This document shows, one piece after another, positions 28,386 through 36,163 of a stretch of DNA of 36,841 nt. The notes beneath the pieces are model-generated. The model saw only the letters and a program-made list of their open reading frames with translations, was not told where the DNA came from and did not search any database. How positions within the stretch are numbered: the first letter of the stretch is position 1; every line of letters starts with the position of its first letter. The translations under genes and the position numbers were made by a program. The stretch is from CAYQTL01 sp964420405 (GTDB taxonomy: Bacteria; Acidobacteriota; Thermoanaerobaculia; Thermoanaerobaculales; Sulfomarinibacteraceae). The stretch covers positions 1 to 36,841 of the forward strand of contig CAYQTL010000043.1 of assembly GCA_964420405.1 (NCBI GenBank), in the 5' to 3' direction.

Positions 28386-30593
28386 ATGAGCCCGCCGGCG
28401 AAGATCCGCATCGAGGACATTCTCAACCGGGTCGAGCAGTACCGCGACGACCCGGACGAGGACCTCCTGCGCCACGCCTACGTGTTCGCCGGCAGCCGCC
28501 ACCGCGGCCAGGTGCGACGCTCCGGCGAGCCGTACTTCACCCACCCGCTGACGGTGGCGTGGATCCTCGCCGAGATGGAGCTCGACGAGGTCTCGATCGC
28601 CGCCGGCCTGATGCACGACATCCTCGAGGACACCGACACCACCAGCCAGGAGCTCGAGCAGGAGTTCGGGCCCGACGTGACGCGGCTCGTCGTCGCACTG
28701 ACGAAGATCTCCACCTACGAGAGCAGCTTCTCGTCCCAGGAGGCGACCGAGGCCGAGAACTTCCGCCGCCTGCTGCTGGCCTCGATGGACGACGTCCGCG
28801 TGATCATCGTCAAGCTCGCCGACCGCCTCCACAACATGCGCACCCTCGAGTTCCTGTCGCGCGAGCGCCAGGTGGCGATCGCCCAGGAGACGCTCGACAT
28901 CTACGCTCCGATCGCCAACCGCCTCGGCATCGGCGCCGTCAAGACCGAGATGGAGGATCTCTGCTTCCGCTACCTCCACCCGCGGGAGTCCGAGCGGCTC
29001 CAGCGGGAGGTGGAAGGCCGCGCCGCCGCCGCCGACCGCTGGTTCTCCCGCATCCAGCACGACCTGCAGGGGATGCTGTCGGGTCACGGGATCGACTGCA
29101 TCATCGGCGGGCGTGTCAAGCACCTGTACTCGATCTGGCAGAAGCTGCGCCGGCAGGGGGTCGACGTCTCCAACGTGTTCGACTTCCTCGCCTTCCGGAT
29201 CATCGTCGAGACCGTCGGCGACTGCTACGCGACCCTCGGCCTGATCCACCAGGAGTGGGCGCCGGTGCCGGGCCGGATCAAGGACCACATCGCGATCCCC
29301 AAGCCGAACGCCTACCAGTCCCTCCACACCACGGTGGTGGGACCCGAGGGCCACCCGTTCGAGATCCAGATCCGCACCTGGGACATGCACAAGATCGCCG
29401 AGTTCGGGATCGCCGCCCACTGGAGCTACAAGGAGCGCGGCTCCAAGGGGCCGGTGGACGACACGCGGGTGGCCTGGCTACGGAGCCTGCTCGACAACTC
29501 GGAGGGCGCCTCGCCGCGGGAGTTCCTCGACTCGCTCAAGGTCGACCTGTACCCCGACGAGGTGTACGCCTTCACGCCCCGGGGCGACGTGTTCTCCTTT
29601 CCCGGCGGCGCGACGGTCCTCGACTTCGCCTACCGCGTCCACACCGAGGTCGGCCACACCTGCGTCGGCGGGCGGGTCAACGGCCGCTGGGTGCCGCTGA
29701 AGACCGAGCTGGCGAACGGCGACATCGTCGAGGTCACCACCTCGCCCCAGCAGAAGCCCCACCACGACTGGCTCGACATGGTGGTCACCAACCGGGCGCG
29801 CTCGAAGGTCCGGGCGTGGCTCAAGCGCGAGGAGAAGGAGCGGGCGGTCGAGGTCGGCCGCAAGCTCCTCGACCGGGAGCTGCGTCGGCTGGGCCTGAGC
29901 TGGAAGCGGATGTCCGGCTCGCCGGAGCTCGAGCAGGCGCTCGGCTCCTCCAGCGTCGGCCGCGAGGACGACCTCCTGGCCGCGATCGGGTTCGGCCGGC
30001 TGCAGGCCGGCGCCTTCGCCTCCCAGCTCGCGCCGGACGCGGCGCGGCCGGCCGAGGCCGACGTCCTTCGGCCGCGCAGGGTGCCGGAGGGGGGCTCCGA
30101 AGGACAGATTCTCGAGGTCACCGGGGACGCCGATTTCCTCGTCTATGTGGCGAAATGCTGCCGTCCGGTGCCCGGCGAGGAGATTGTGGGCTACATCACA
30201 CGGGGCAAGGGAGTCGCGGTCCATGCCCGCTCCTGTCCGAACGTCACGAAGCTGCTCTACCATCCAGAGCGGGAGATCGAGGTCCGGTGGGCTGAAGGTG
30301 CGTCGCGAAGTGCTCGTCAACACACCCGGGTCGATCTCGACATGGCGTTCCGTGATCGGCCGGGAATGCTCGCCGCGATCTCCCAGGTCATCGCCCAGGA
30401 GGGGTCCGACGTCGTGTCGTGCCAGCTCCGGACCGAGCAGTCGGCATCCGGTTTCGCGGCCATGACCATCACCGTCCGCGACGCCGGCCAGCTCGGGGGA
30501 ATCATCGACAAGCTCCAGTCGCTCAGCGGGATGCTCGAGGTCCGGCGGCGCGGGGCGGCGGCCGTCACGAGGCTGTCGCGGGCCGCGCCTTGA
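28386..30593 (+). CDS. rel: Bifunctional (p)ppGpp synthetase/hydrolase, Rel/SpoT type
   Basis: The 735-residue protein has all Rel domains in order. The HD hydrolase domain contains HPLTVAWILAEM and the metal motif HDILED at residues 77-82. The synthetase domain has GRIKDHIAIPKPNAYQSLHT (20 residues) with RIKD at 297-300; RxKD in place of ExDD marks bifunctional Rel/SpoT rather than RelA. EIQIRTWDMHKIAEFGIAAH follows (20 residues). A TGS domain begins at YAFTPRGDVFSFP (about 395), and after a linker with KCCRPVPGEEIVGYITRGKG (20 residues) an ACT domain ends the chain. Both activities appear intact, so it should make and degrade the stringent alarmone in the cytoplasm. It is probably monocistronic. 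Confidence 0.96.
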   Translation: MSPPAKIRIEDILNRVEQYRDDPDEDLLRHAYVFAGSRHRGQVRRSGEPYFTHPLTVAWILAEMELDEVSIAAGLMHDILEDTDTTSQELEQEFGPDVTRLVVALTKISTYESSFSSQEATEAENFRRLLLASMDDVRVIIVKLADRLHNMRTLEFLSRERQVAIAQETLDIYAPIANRLGIGAVKTEMEDLCFRYLHPRESERLQREVEGRAAAADRWFSRIQHDLQGMLSGHGIDCIIGGRVKHLYSIWQKLRRQGVDVSNVFDFLAFRIIVETVGDCYATLGLIHQEWAPVPGRIKDHIAIPKPNAYQSLHTTVVGPEGHPFEIQIRTWDMHKIAEFGIAAHWSYKERGSKGPVDDTRVAWLRSLLDNSEGASPREFLDSLKVDLYPDEVYAFTPRGDVFSFPGGATVLDFAYRVHTEVGHTCVGGRVNGRWVPLKTELANGDIVEVTTSPQQKPHHDWLDMVVTNRARSKVRAWLKREEKERAVEVGRKLLDRELRRLGLSWKRMSGSPELEQALGSSSVGREDDLLAAIGFGRLQAGAFASQLAPDAARPAEADVLRPRRVPEGGSEGQILEVTGDADFLVYVAKCCRPVPGEEIVGYITRGKGVAVHARSCPNVTKLLYHPEREIEVRWAEGASRSARQHTRVDLDMAFRDRPGMLAAISQVIAQEGSDVVSCQLRTEQSASGFAAMTITVRDAGQLGGIIDKLQSLSGMLEVRRRGAAAVTRLSRAAP

Positions 30594-30714
30594 GCTCCGG
30601 CCGGCCGCCGCCGCGGTCCCTGACGCCGATCGGGACGACGGCGGGTGGCGGTCGAGATCCGAGGTCGGAGATCCTTCCGGAATCGAGCCTCGGCACTGGT
30701 GCCCCGCAGGCCGT

Positions 30715-30749
30715 ATTTTCGTCCGGCATTCGGCCGGCATTTTCGTCCG
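30715..30749 (+). repeat. Tandem ATTTTCGTCCG 11-mers, possible activator sites
   Basis: ATTTTCGTCCG occurs at 30715-30725 and 30739-30749, start-to-start distance 24 bases, with GGCATTCGGCCGGC between. Their centres lie about 80-105 bases before the predicted sigma-54 start near 30826. The AT-rich core stands out from its surroundings. Confidence 0.5.
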
Positions 30750-30798
30750 AGAGAGTGGGGGATATGGCCCCGCCGACAGGTGTCGAGACCCCACTGTA

Positions 30799-30815
30799 CT
30801 GGCTCCTATCATGCT
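30799..30815 (+). promoter_or_regulatory. Sigma-54-like -24/-12 element upstream of pilM
   Basis: CTGGCTCCTATCATGCT keeps GG (30801-30802) and GC (30813-30814) 10 bases apart and matches the consensus at about 8 of 11 defined positions. It is weaker than the moxR and htrA elements. It would start transcription near 30826, leaving a leader of about 90 bases. Confidence 0.35.
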
Positions 30816-30828
30816 GTCTCCCTTGTTC

Positions 30829-30857
30829 TTGACACTGACAGGACCGTTTGCTAGCCT
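30829..30857 (+). promoter_or_regulatory. Sigma-70 promoter of the pil operon
   Basis: A perfect TTGACA -35 (30829-30834) and TAGCCT -10 (30852-30857, preceded by TGC) are separated by exactly 17 bases. Transcription would begin near 30864, about 50 bases before the pilM start. Confidence 0.6.
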
Positions 30858-30914
30858 GCCGCAAGAGGGGATATGGTTCAACCGCAAATACGTGCCCGGG
30901 CAAAGGTGTAGACC

Positions 30915-31964
30915 GTGTTTGGGAAACGCAAGAAGCAGGTCGTGGGCTGCGATATCGGATCATCGACGATCAAGATAGTCGAGCTCAAGCCGCTCAAGAA
31001 CGGCGAGTTCCAGCTCCTCCACGCGGCCATGGCGGAGCTGTCGCCGGAGGCCATCGTCGACGGCGCGATCATGGACTCGTCGCTGGTGGTGGAGGCGTTG
31101 TCGCGGCTGGTCTCGGAGAACGGGATAAAGAACCCGAATTTCGGCGGGTCATTGTCCGGGCATTCGGTCATCATCAAGAAGATCCAGCTCCCGTCGATGA
31201 CCGAAAGCGAGCTCGCCGAGTCGATCCAGTGGGAAGCCGAGCAGTACATTCCGTTCGACATCAACGACGTCAACCTCGACTACGTGGTCCTCGACTCGAG
31301 CGCCGGCGACACCATGGACGTGCTGCTGGTGGCGGTCAAGAAGGACCGCATCGCCGACTACACGTCGGTGATCGTGCAGGCCGGGCGCGAGCCCGTGCTG
31401 GTGGACGTGGACGTGTTCTCGCTGCAGAACGCCTACGAGGCCAACTACCCACTCGAGGGGGCGACGGTCGCGCTGGTGAACATCGGGGCGTCGGTGATGA
31501 ACATCAACGTCCTGCACAACGGGAACTCCATATTCTGGCGAGATGTGGCGTTCGGGGGGAACCAGTTCACCGAGGCGATCCAGCGGGAGCTCAACCTGCC
31601 GCGGGAGGAGGCCGAGCGGCTCAAGCTCGGCGAACGGGTCGGCGAGCACTCGCTCCAGCAGGTCATGGGGGTGCTCAACAGCGTGTCCGAGGACCTCGCC
31701 GCCGAGCTGCAGAAGACGATCGACTTCTTCGTCGCCACCTCCTCGGTGGACCGGCTCGACCGGGTGGTGCTGTCCGGCGGCAGCGCCAGCATCGTCAACC
31801 TGGCCGACGTGCTCAAGGAGCGCTTCCAGGTGGAGGTCGAGGTGATGAACCCGTTCCGGTCGATCCGTTACTCCGAGTCGGACTTCGACCCGGAGTGGAT
31901 CAACCGCCACGCGCCGTCGATGGCGATCGCGGTCGGCCTGGCGGTGCGGCAGGTCGGAGACTGA
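30915..31964 (+). CDS. pilM: PilM, actin-like pilus assembly ATPase
   Basis: The protein has 349 residues from GTG 30915, with AAGGTG 6 bases upstream. The actin-like fold is shown by the phosphate-1 loop GCDIGSSTIKIVELK near the N terminus and by a later VLSGGSASIVNLADVLKERF (20 residues). The SHS2-type insert begins at HSVIIKKIQLPSMTESELAE (20 residues). PilM sits on the cytoplasmic face of the inner membrane and binds the N terminus of PilN, connecting the ATPases to the alignment complex. It heads a five-gene operon, 4 bases before pilN. Confidence 0.96.
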   Translation: MFGKRKKQVVGCDIGSSTIKIVELKPLKNGEFQLLHAAMAELSPEAIVDGAIMDSSLVVEALSRLVSENGIKNPNFGGSLSGHSVIIKKIQLPSMTESELAESIQWEAEQYIPFDINDVNLDYVVLDSSAGDTMDVLLVAVKKDRIADYTSVIVQAGREPVLVDVDVFSLQNAYEANYPLEGATVALVNIGASVMNINVLHNGNSIFWRDVAFGGNQFTEAIQRELNLPREEAERLKLGERVGEHSLQQVMGVLNSVSEDLAAELQKTIDFFVATSSVDRLDRVVLSGGSASIVNLADVLKERFQVEVEVMNPFRSIRYSESDFDPEWINRHAPSMAIAVGLAVRQVGD

Positions 31965-31968
31965 TCCG

Positions 31969-32559
31969 ATGATCAAGATCAACCTCGTTTCGGAGACACC
32001 CTCGGCGGCTCCCGCCAGGCGCAAGCGGAGGGAGTTCTCGCTCGGCGCCAAGCAGGGGGACGCGATCCTGCTGATCGTGCTCGCCATCGCGCTGATCGTG
32101 GTCGGCACGCGCTACTACATGCTGCGCAGCACCGAGAAGCGCCTCCAGGCCCAGGAGCGCCAGCTGCGCATCGAGCGCGACGAGCTCAAGCCGTTCATCG
32201 AGAAGGTCGAGGAGCTCGAGGCGAAGCGCGAGCAGCTGCTGCACCAGATCAACGTCATCAACGAGCTGAAGAACAACCAGCGGGGCCCGGTCCGGATCAT
32301 GGACGAGGTGTCGCGGGCGCTGCCGGAGCTGGTCTGGCTGACCAACATGCGGCTGCAGGACAAGACGCTGACGCTCACCGGCATGGCGATGGACGAGAAC
32401 GCCGTCGCCAACTACATCTCGAACATCACGGCGTCGCCGTTCTTCGACGAGCCGGTGCTCAAGCGGATGGCGCGGTCCCGGGACGACACCTTCACGTTCG
32501 AGCTGCAGACCATCTTCACCTACGCCCCGCCCAAGGTCGGCGAGGGCGGCGGCGCCTGA
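31969..32559 (+). CDS. pilN: PilN, inner-membrane alignment protein
   Basis: The 196-residue protein begins with MIKINLVSETP, the short INL motif that docks into PilM. A membrane helix (AILLIVLAIALIVVGTRYY, about 35-53) leads to a coiled coil (KRLQAQERQLRIERDELK to about 100) and a periplasmic ferredoxin-like domain (LPELVWLTNMRLQDKTLTL, about 120-190). PilN and PilO form the heterodimer that bridges PilM to PilP and PilQ. The length matches the family. Confidence 0.95.
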   Translation: MIKINLVSETPSAAPARRKRREFSLGAKQGDAILLIVLAIALIVVGTRYYMLRSTEKRLQAQERQLRIERDELKPFIEKVEELEAKREQLLHQINVINELKNNQRGPVRIMDEVSRALPELVWLTNMRLQDKTLTLTGMAMDENAVANYISNITASPFFDEPVLKRMARSRDDTFTFELQTIFTYAPPKVGEGGGA

Positions 32560-32574
32560 CGGGAAGGACGGATT

Positions 32575-33144
32575 ATGGCACTGGATCTCAACGAGAAGCC
32601 ATGGTACGTCGCCCTCATCGTGGGCCTGGTGCTCGGCGTGGCCCTGTTCGTCGTGCTCCAGATGTACGTGTTCAAGAACATCGAGACGAGCATCGAGAAC
32701 CTCAACACGAGCATCGCCGAGCTCGAGCGGGAGATCGAGAAGGGACGGGCGGCCAAGGCCGACCTGCCGCGGCTCGAGGAGGACATCCGCAACTACGGCC
32801 TCGAGCTCGACCGGCTGCGCAAGATCCTGCCCACCAGCCGCGAGACCGACAGCCTGCTCAAGCAGCTGAAGAACCTCACCGAGCGCGGTCGGTTCCGCCT
32901 CAACACCTTCGCGCCGGGCGACTTCGCGGACCGCAGCTTCTATCTCGAGTGGCCGATCCAGGTCGAGCTCACCGGCACCTACCACGAGCTCGGGCTGTTC
33001 TTCGACCGGTTGAGCCGCTTCCCGCGGATCATCAACGTCAACCAGCTCTCGGTGACGCCGGTGCGGGCGGGCACCCAGGGGTTCACGATCAACGCGGCCT
33101 TCACACAGCGGACCTTCATCTACAAGGAGGGACCCGGGCAATGA
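32575..33144 (+). CDS. pilO: PilO, inner-membrane alignment protein
   Basis: The 189-residue protein has a short cytoplasmic start, one transmembrane helix (VALIVGLVLGVALFVVLQMY, about 12-31), a coiled coil (SIENLNTSIAELEREIEKG) and a periplasmic ferredoxin-like domain with the family-typical VELTGTYHELGLFFDRLSRF (20 residues). It pairs with PilN. Its stop overlaps the pilP start as ATGA. Confidence 0.95.
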   Translation: MALDLNEKPWYVALIVGLVLGVALFVVLQMYVFKNIETSIENLNTSIAELEREIEKGRAAKADLPRLEEDIRNYGLELDRLRKILPTSRETDSLLKQLKNLTERGRFRLNTFAPGDFADRSFYLEWPIQVELTGTYHELGLFFDRLSRFPRIINVNQLSVTPVRAGTQGFTINAAFTQRTFIYKEGPGQ

Positions 33145-33674
33145 AGCGACTGGCGATCCTGGCAGCGGCTGTCGGGCTGCTGTGCCTCGTCCCGCCGCCG
33201 ACGGGATGGGCGCAGGAGGAGCCGCCGGCTGGCGACGAGGAGCAGCAGCCCGGGCTCGACGCGATCGCAGGGCCCGAGGTGGACGTGTCCGGGATCGACC
33301 AGATCCTGCGGGGCGAGCAGGAGGTCCTCCAGGGTGAGCTGCTCAGCTACGACCCGGCGGGCCGGCGCGACCCGTTCCGGTCGCTGCTCGACGGCCGCGA
33401 GGAGCTGGAGGAGGGCGCCGAGCAGCGGCCCCCGGGTCTCCCGGGGATGCTCGTCGAGGAGCTGCGGGTGCAGGGGATCATCCAGACACCCAGCGGGATC
33501 CTCGCGTTCGTCCAGGGTCGCGACAACTACTCCTACATCATCCGGCCCGGCACCCAGCTGTACAACGGCGAGGTCAAGGAGATCCTGCCCGACCGCGTGG
33601 TCTTCAGGCAGCAGGTCAACGATCCGAAGCAGATCCGGCCGTTCGAAGAGGTCGTGCGCGAGCTGACGGACTAG
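33141..33674 (+). CDS. pilP: PilP, alignment protein binding the secretin
   Basis: The protein has 177 residues from ATG 33141; AAGGAGG lies 10 bases upstream inside pilO. The N terminus is a signal peptide ending TGWAQEE, without a Cys at the cleavage site, so unlike classical PilP it does not look like a lipoprotein (the only early Cys is within the hydrophobic core). An acidic disordered region precedes YDPAGRRDPFRSLL and the C-terminal beta domain (LRVQGIIQTPSGILAFVQG), which in the family binds the N0 domain of PilQ. Confidence 0.92.
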   Translation: MKRLAILAAAVGLLCLVPPPTGWAQEEPPAGDEEQQPGLDAIAGPEVDVSGIDQILRGEQEVLQGELLSYDPAGRRDPFRSLLDGREELEEGAEQRPPGLPGMLVEELRVQGIIQTPSGILAFVQGRDNYSYIIRPGTQLYNGEVKEILPDRVVFRQQVNDPKQIRPFEEVVRELTD

Positions 33675-33704
33675 GGTCGCGCGCACAGGGAAGTGGGGGA
33701 TCGC

Positions 33705-36146
33705 ATGATGAGCAACAACGTCCGCATGCTGGTGGCGACAGCAGCCCTGGTCGTGCTGTCCGGACCGGGATCGCTGGTCGCGGTGGCGGAGCAGGCACCG
33801 GTCTTCCACCGGATGACGGCGAGCGCCGCGTCCGCGGGCCCGGTGGTCCACCTCGAGGTGACCGGCGCCTTCGACACCGTCCACTACTCGCCCCAGCCCG
33901 GCGTGTGGGTGGTGGAGATGCCGACGGGCGAGCTCGCCGCCGGCGTGGCGGAGCTGAGCCGGCCGGACCTCGGCATCGAGCGGGCGCTGCTGTCCGACGT
34001 GGAGGAGTTCGGCAAGCGGCTCACCCGTCTCACGGTGTGGGTCGAGGACGCCTCGCACCTGATGCTGGTACCCCACGGCGACGGCCTCGACCTCCGTTTC
34101 GAGACCGCCGGGCGGTCCCGGCAGGACCTGCCCACCGAGCAGCCGGCGCCCGCTGCGGTCGTCACGAGCGCCGTCCCCGAGCCCGCCGAGCGGCGGGCGG
34201 CCGCCGATCCCCACGCGAGCGCCGCCGCCGCCGAGCCGCCGCCAGCCGCGGTGGGGGCGACGCCGGCGAGCCTCCTCGAGGTCAGCCCCGTCCAGACCGG
34301 CGACGGCGTCGTCGTCAGGCTGCGTTGCGACGGGCCGGTGGAGGGTCGCACCTTCACGCTTCCCGAGCCCGCGCGTCTGGTGCTCGACCTGCCGCGCGTG
34401 GTCAACCGCGTCGACCGCCACCTGTTCCCGGTCGGAACCGAGGCCGTCCGCCGGGTACGGGTCGCGCAGCACCAGGCCGTTCCCGAGCCGATCACGCGGA
34501 TCGTCGTCGACCTCGAGCAGTGGGTCGACCACGAGCTGGTGACGACGGCGGACGGCGCCGAGCTGCGTCTCGCCTCCGGTGACCCCTCGGCGACGCCGCC
34601 GGCACGGATCGCCCCGGTCACGGTGGCACGTGCCGACGCGGGCAGGTCCGAGGAGGAAGGCGGAACGGCGGCGGCAGGGCACGCCGCCGCGGAGGCCGAG
34701 GCGGCTGCGCCACCGCAGCGCGTCGCGCGGGCCGAGGCCGAGCCGCCCGAGCCGATCCCGGCGGCGATGTTCGAGCCGTCGCGGGAGGAGCCCGAGGAGC
34801 CGGCGATCCAGATGGAGCGCAGCCCGTGGGTCGCGGACCGGTCCCAGCTGATCGAGCGGGCCGCCGCCGGCCAGGCGCTGCGCGGTCAGCCCGGAGCGGG
34901 CGAGTCCTTCGCCACCACCGAGGTCGACACCGAGGAGGTCCAGTACACCGGCGACCCCATCACGCTGACGCTGAAGGACGCCGACATCAAGGACGTGCTG
35001 CGGACCTTCTCGACCCTGACCCAGCTCAACATCGTGGTCGACCCGGGCGTGTCGGGCTCGGTCACCGTCGAGCTGCGCGACGTGCCCTGGGACCAGGCGC
35101 TCGACCTCATCCTGAGGATCAACAACCTCGACTACGTCCTCGAGAACAACGTGCTGCGGGTGGCGCCGCTCAACAAGCTGGCCGCCGAGAAGCAGGCGCG
35201 GGCCCAGTACCAGGTCAACGAGGAGCTGGCCAAGCCGCTGAAGACCGTCACCAAGCCGCTGTCGTACGCCCGCGCGTCCGACGTGGCCGGCCTGATCCGG
35301 GACTACATGTCGCAGCGCGGCTCGATCGTGGTCGACGAGCGGACCAACACCCTGATCGTCCGTGACACGGTCGACCGGGTGGAGGGCGTGCTGCGGCTCG
35401 TGGAGACCCTCGACCAGCCGACCCCGCAGGTGGTGATCGAGGCCCGCATCGTCGAGACCACCCGGCAGTTCTCGCGCAGCCTTGGCGTCACGTGGGGCTT
35501 CTCCGCGACGATGGACCCGCTGCACGGCAACGACACCGGCCTCGAGTTCCCGAACACCATCACCACCACCGGCGACGTCAATCTCCTGCAGGGCGGCAAC
35601 GGCCTGTTGAGCATGTCGTTCGGGGACATCCTGAACACCTTCAACCTCGACTTCGTGCTCGGCGCGAGCGAGCAGTCCGGTCTGGCGAAGATCGTGTCCA
35701 CCCCGCGGGTCCAGACCCAGAACCTGCAGCAGGCCCGCATCCGCTCCGGTATCCAGATCCCGGTCCAGACCATCGCCAACAACACCGTGACGGTGCAGTA
35801 CGTGGACGCGACCCTGAACATGGAGGTCACGCCCCAGATCACCGCCGAGGGGACCGTCAACCTCGACGTCACGGTCCGCAAGCAGCGCCCGACTGAGGCG
35901 TTCGCGGTCCAGGGCGGCCAGAACCTGCCGATCTTCACGCGGGAGGCGGAAACCCAGCTGCTGATCCGCGACGGCGGCACCACGGTGATCGGCGGCATCT
36001 ACCAGCTGACCGACGACTCGTCGACGAGCCGGGTGCCCTACCTCGCGGACGTGCCGGTGCTGGGAAACCTCTTCAAGAACAAGACGCGGCGTGAGGAGCA
36101 CGACGAGCTGCTGATCTTCATCACGCCCCGGATCGTGAAGTACTGA
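33705..36146 (+). CDS. pilQ: PilQ, type IV pilus secretin
   Basis: The protein has 813 residues from ATG 33705 (another ATG follows at 33708; GTG 33693 would add four residues). After a signal peptide there are two AMIN-type domains (about 30-130 and 190-290), an Ala/Glu-rich linker, and the secretin N0/STN domain (ITLTLKDADIKDVLRTFS, about 420-490). An N1 (KH-like) domain follows (KPLSYARASDVAGLIRDYM). The secretin beta-barrel domain starts near VVIEARIVETTRQFSRSLGV (20 residues) and ends with VPVLGNLFKNKTRREEHDEL (20 residues) and LLIFITPRIV. It forms the outer-membrane gate for the pilus. It closes the operon or leads into the next lipoprotein gene 17 bases on. Confidence 0.96.
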   Translation: MMSNNVRMLVATAALVVLSGPGSLVAVAEQAPVFHRMTASAASAGPVVHLEVTGAFDTVHYSPQPGVWVVEMPTGELAAGVAELSRPDLGIERALLSDVEEFGKRLTRLTVWVEDASHLMLVPHGDGLDLRFETAGRSRQDLPTEQPAPAAVVTSAVPEPAERRAAADPHASAAAAEPPPAAVGATPASLLEVSPVQTGDGVVVRLRCDGPVEGRTFTLPEPARLVLDLPRVVNRVDRHLFPVGTEAVRRVRVAQHQAVPEPITRIVVDLEQWVDHELVTTADGAELRLASGDPSATPPARIAPVTVARADAGRSEEEGGTAAAGHAAAEAEAAAPPQRVARAEAEPPEPIPAAMFEPSREEPEEPAIQMERSPWVADRSQLIERAAAGQALRGQPGAGESFATTEVDTEEVQYTGDPITLTLKDADIKDVLRTFSTLTQLNIVVDPGVSGSVTVELRDVPWDQALDLILRINNLDYVLENNVLRVAPLNKLAAEKQARAQYQVNEELAKPLKTVTKPLSYARASDVAGLIRDYMSQRGSIVVDERTNTLIVRDTVDRVEGVLRLVETLDQPTPQVVIEARIVETTRQFSRSLGVTWGFSATMDPLHGNDTGLEFPNTITTTGDVNLLQGGNGLLSMSFGDILNTFNLDFVLGASEQSGLAKIVSTPRVQTQNLQQARIRSGIQIPVQTIANNTVTVQYVDATLNMEVTPQITAEGTVNLDVTVRKQRPTEAFAVQGGQNLPIFTREAETQLLIRDGGTTVIGGIYQLTDDSSTSRVPYLADVPVLGNLFKNKTRREEHDELLIFITPRIVKY

Positions 36147-36163
36147 CGACGGAGGACGACGAC

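Larger units (their letters stand above)
30594..30914. other. Regulatory intergenic region upstream of pilM
   Basis: This 321-base stretch has no gene. It is relatively AT-rich at its right half and contains a tandem ATTTTCGTCCG pair (30715-30749), a 10-mer GGGGATATGG repeated at 30757-30766 and 30867-30876, a sigma-54-like element (30799-30815), a sigma-70 promoter (30829-30857), and an AAGGTG ribosome site 6 bases before the pilM GTG. Confidence 0.7.

Noticed and set aside
28081..28389. 102-residue plus-strand frame between secF and rel
   Set aside because: Composition follows the intergenic hexamer repeats, no ribosome site, and it overlaps the rel promoter and start.
30419..30832. 137-residue frame spanning the end of rel and the pil promoter region
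   Set aside because: It begins inside rel in another frame and shows no protein-like pattern.
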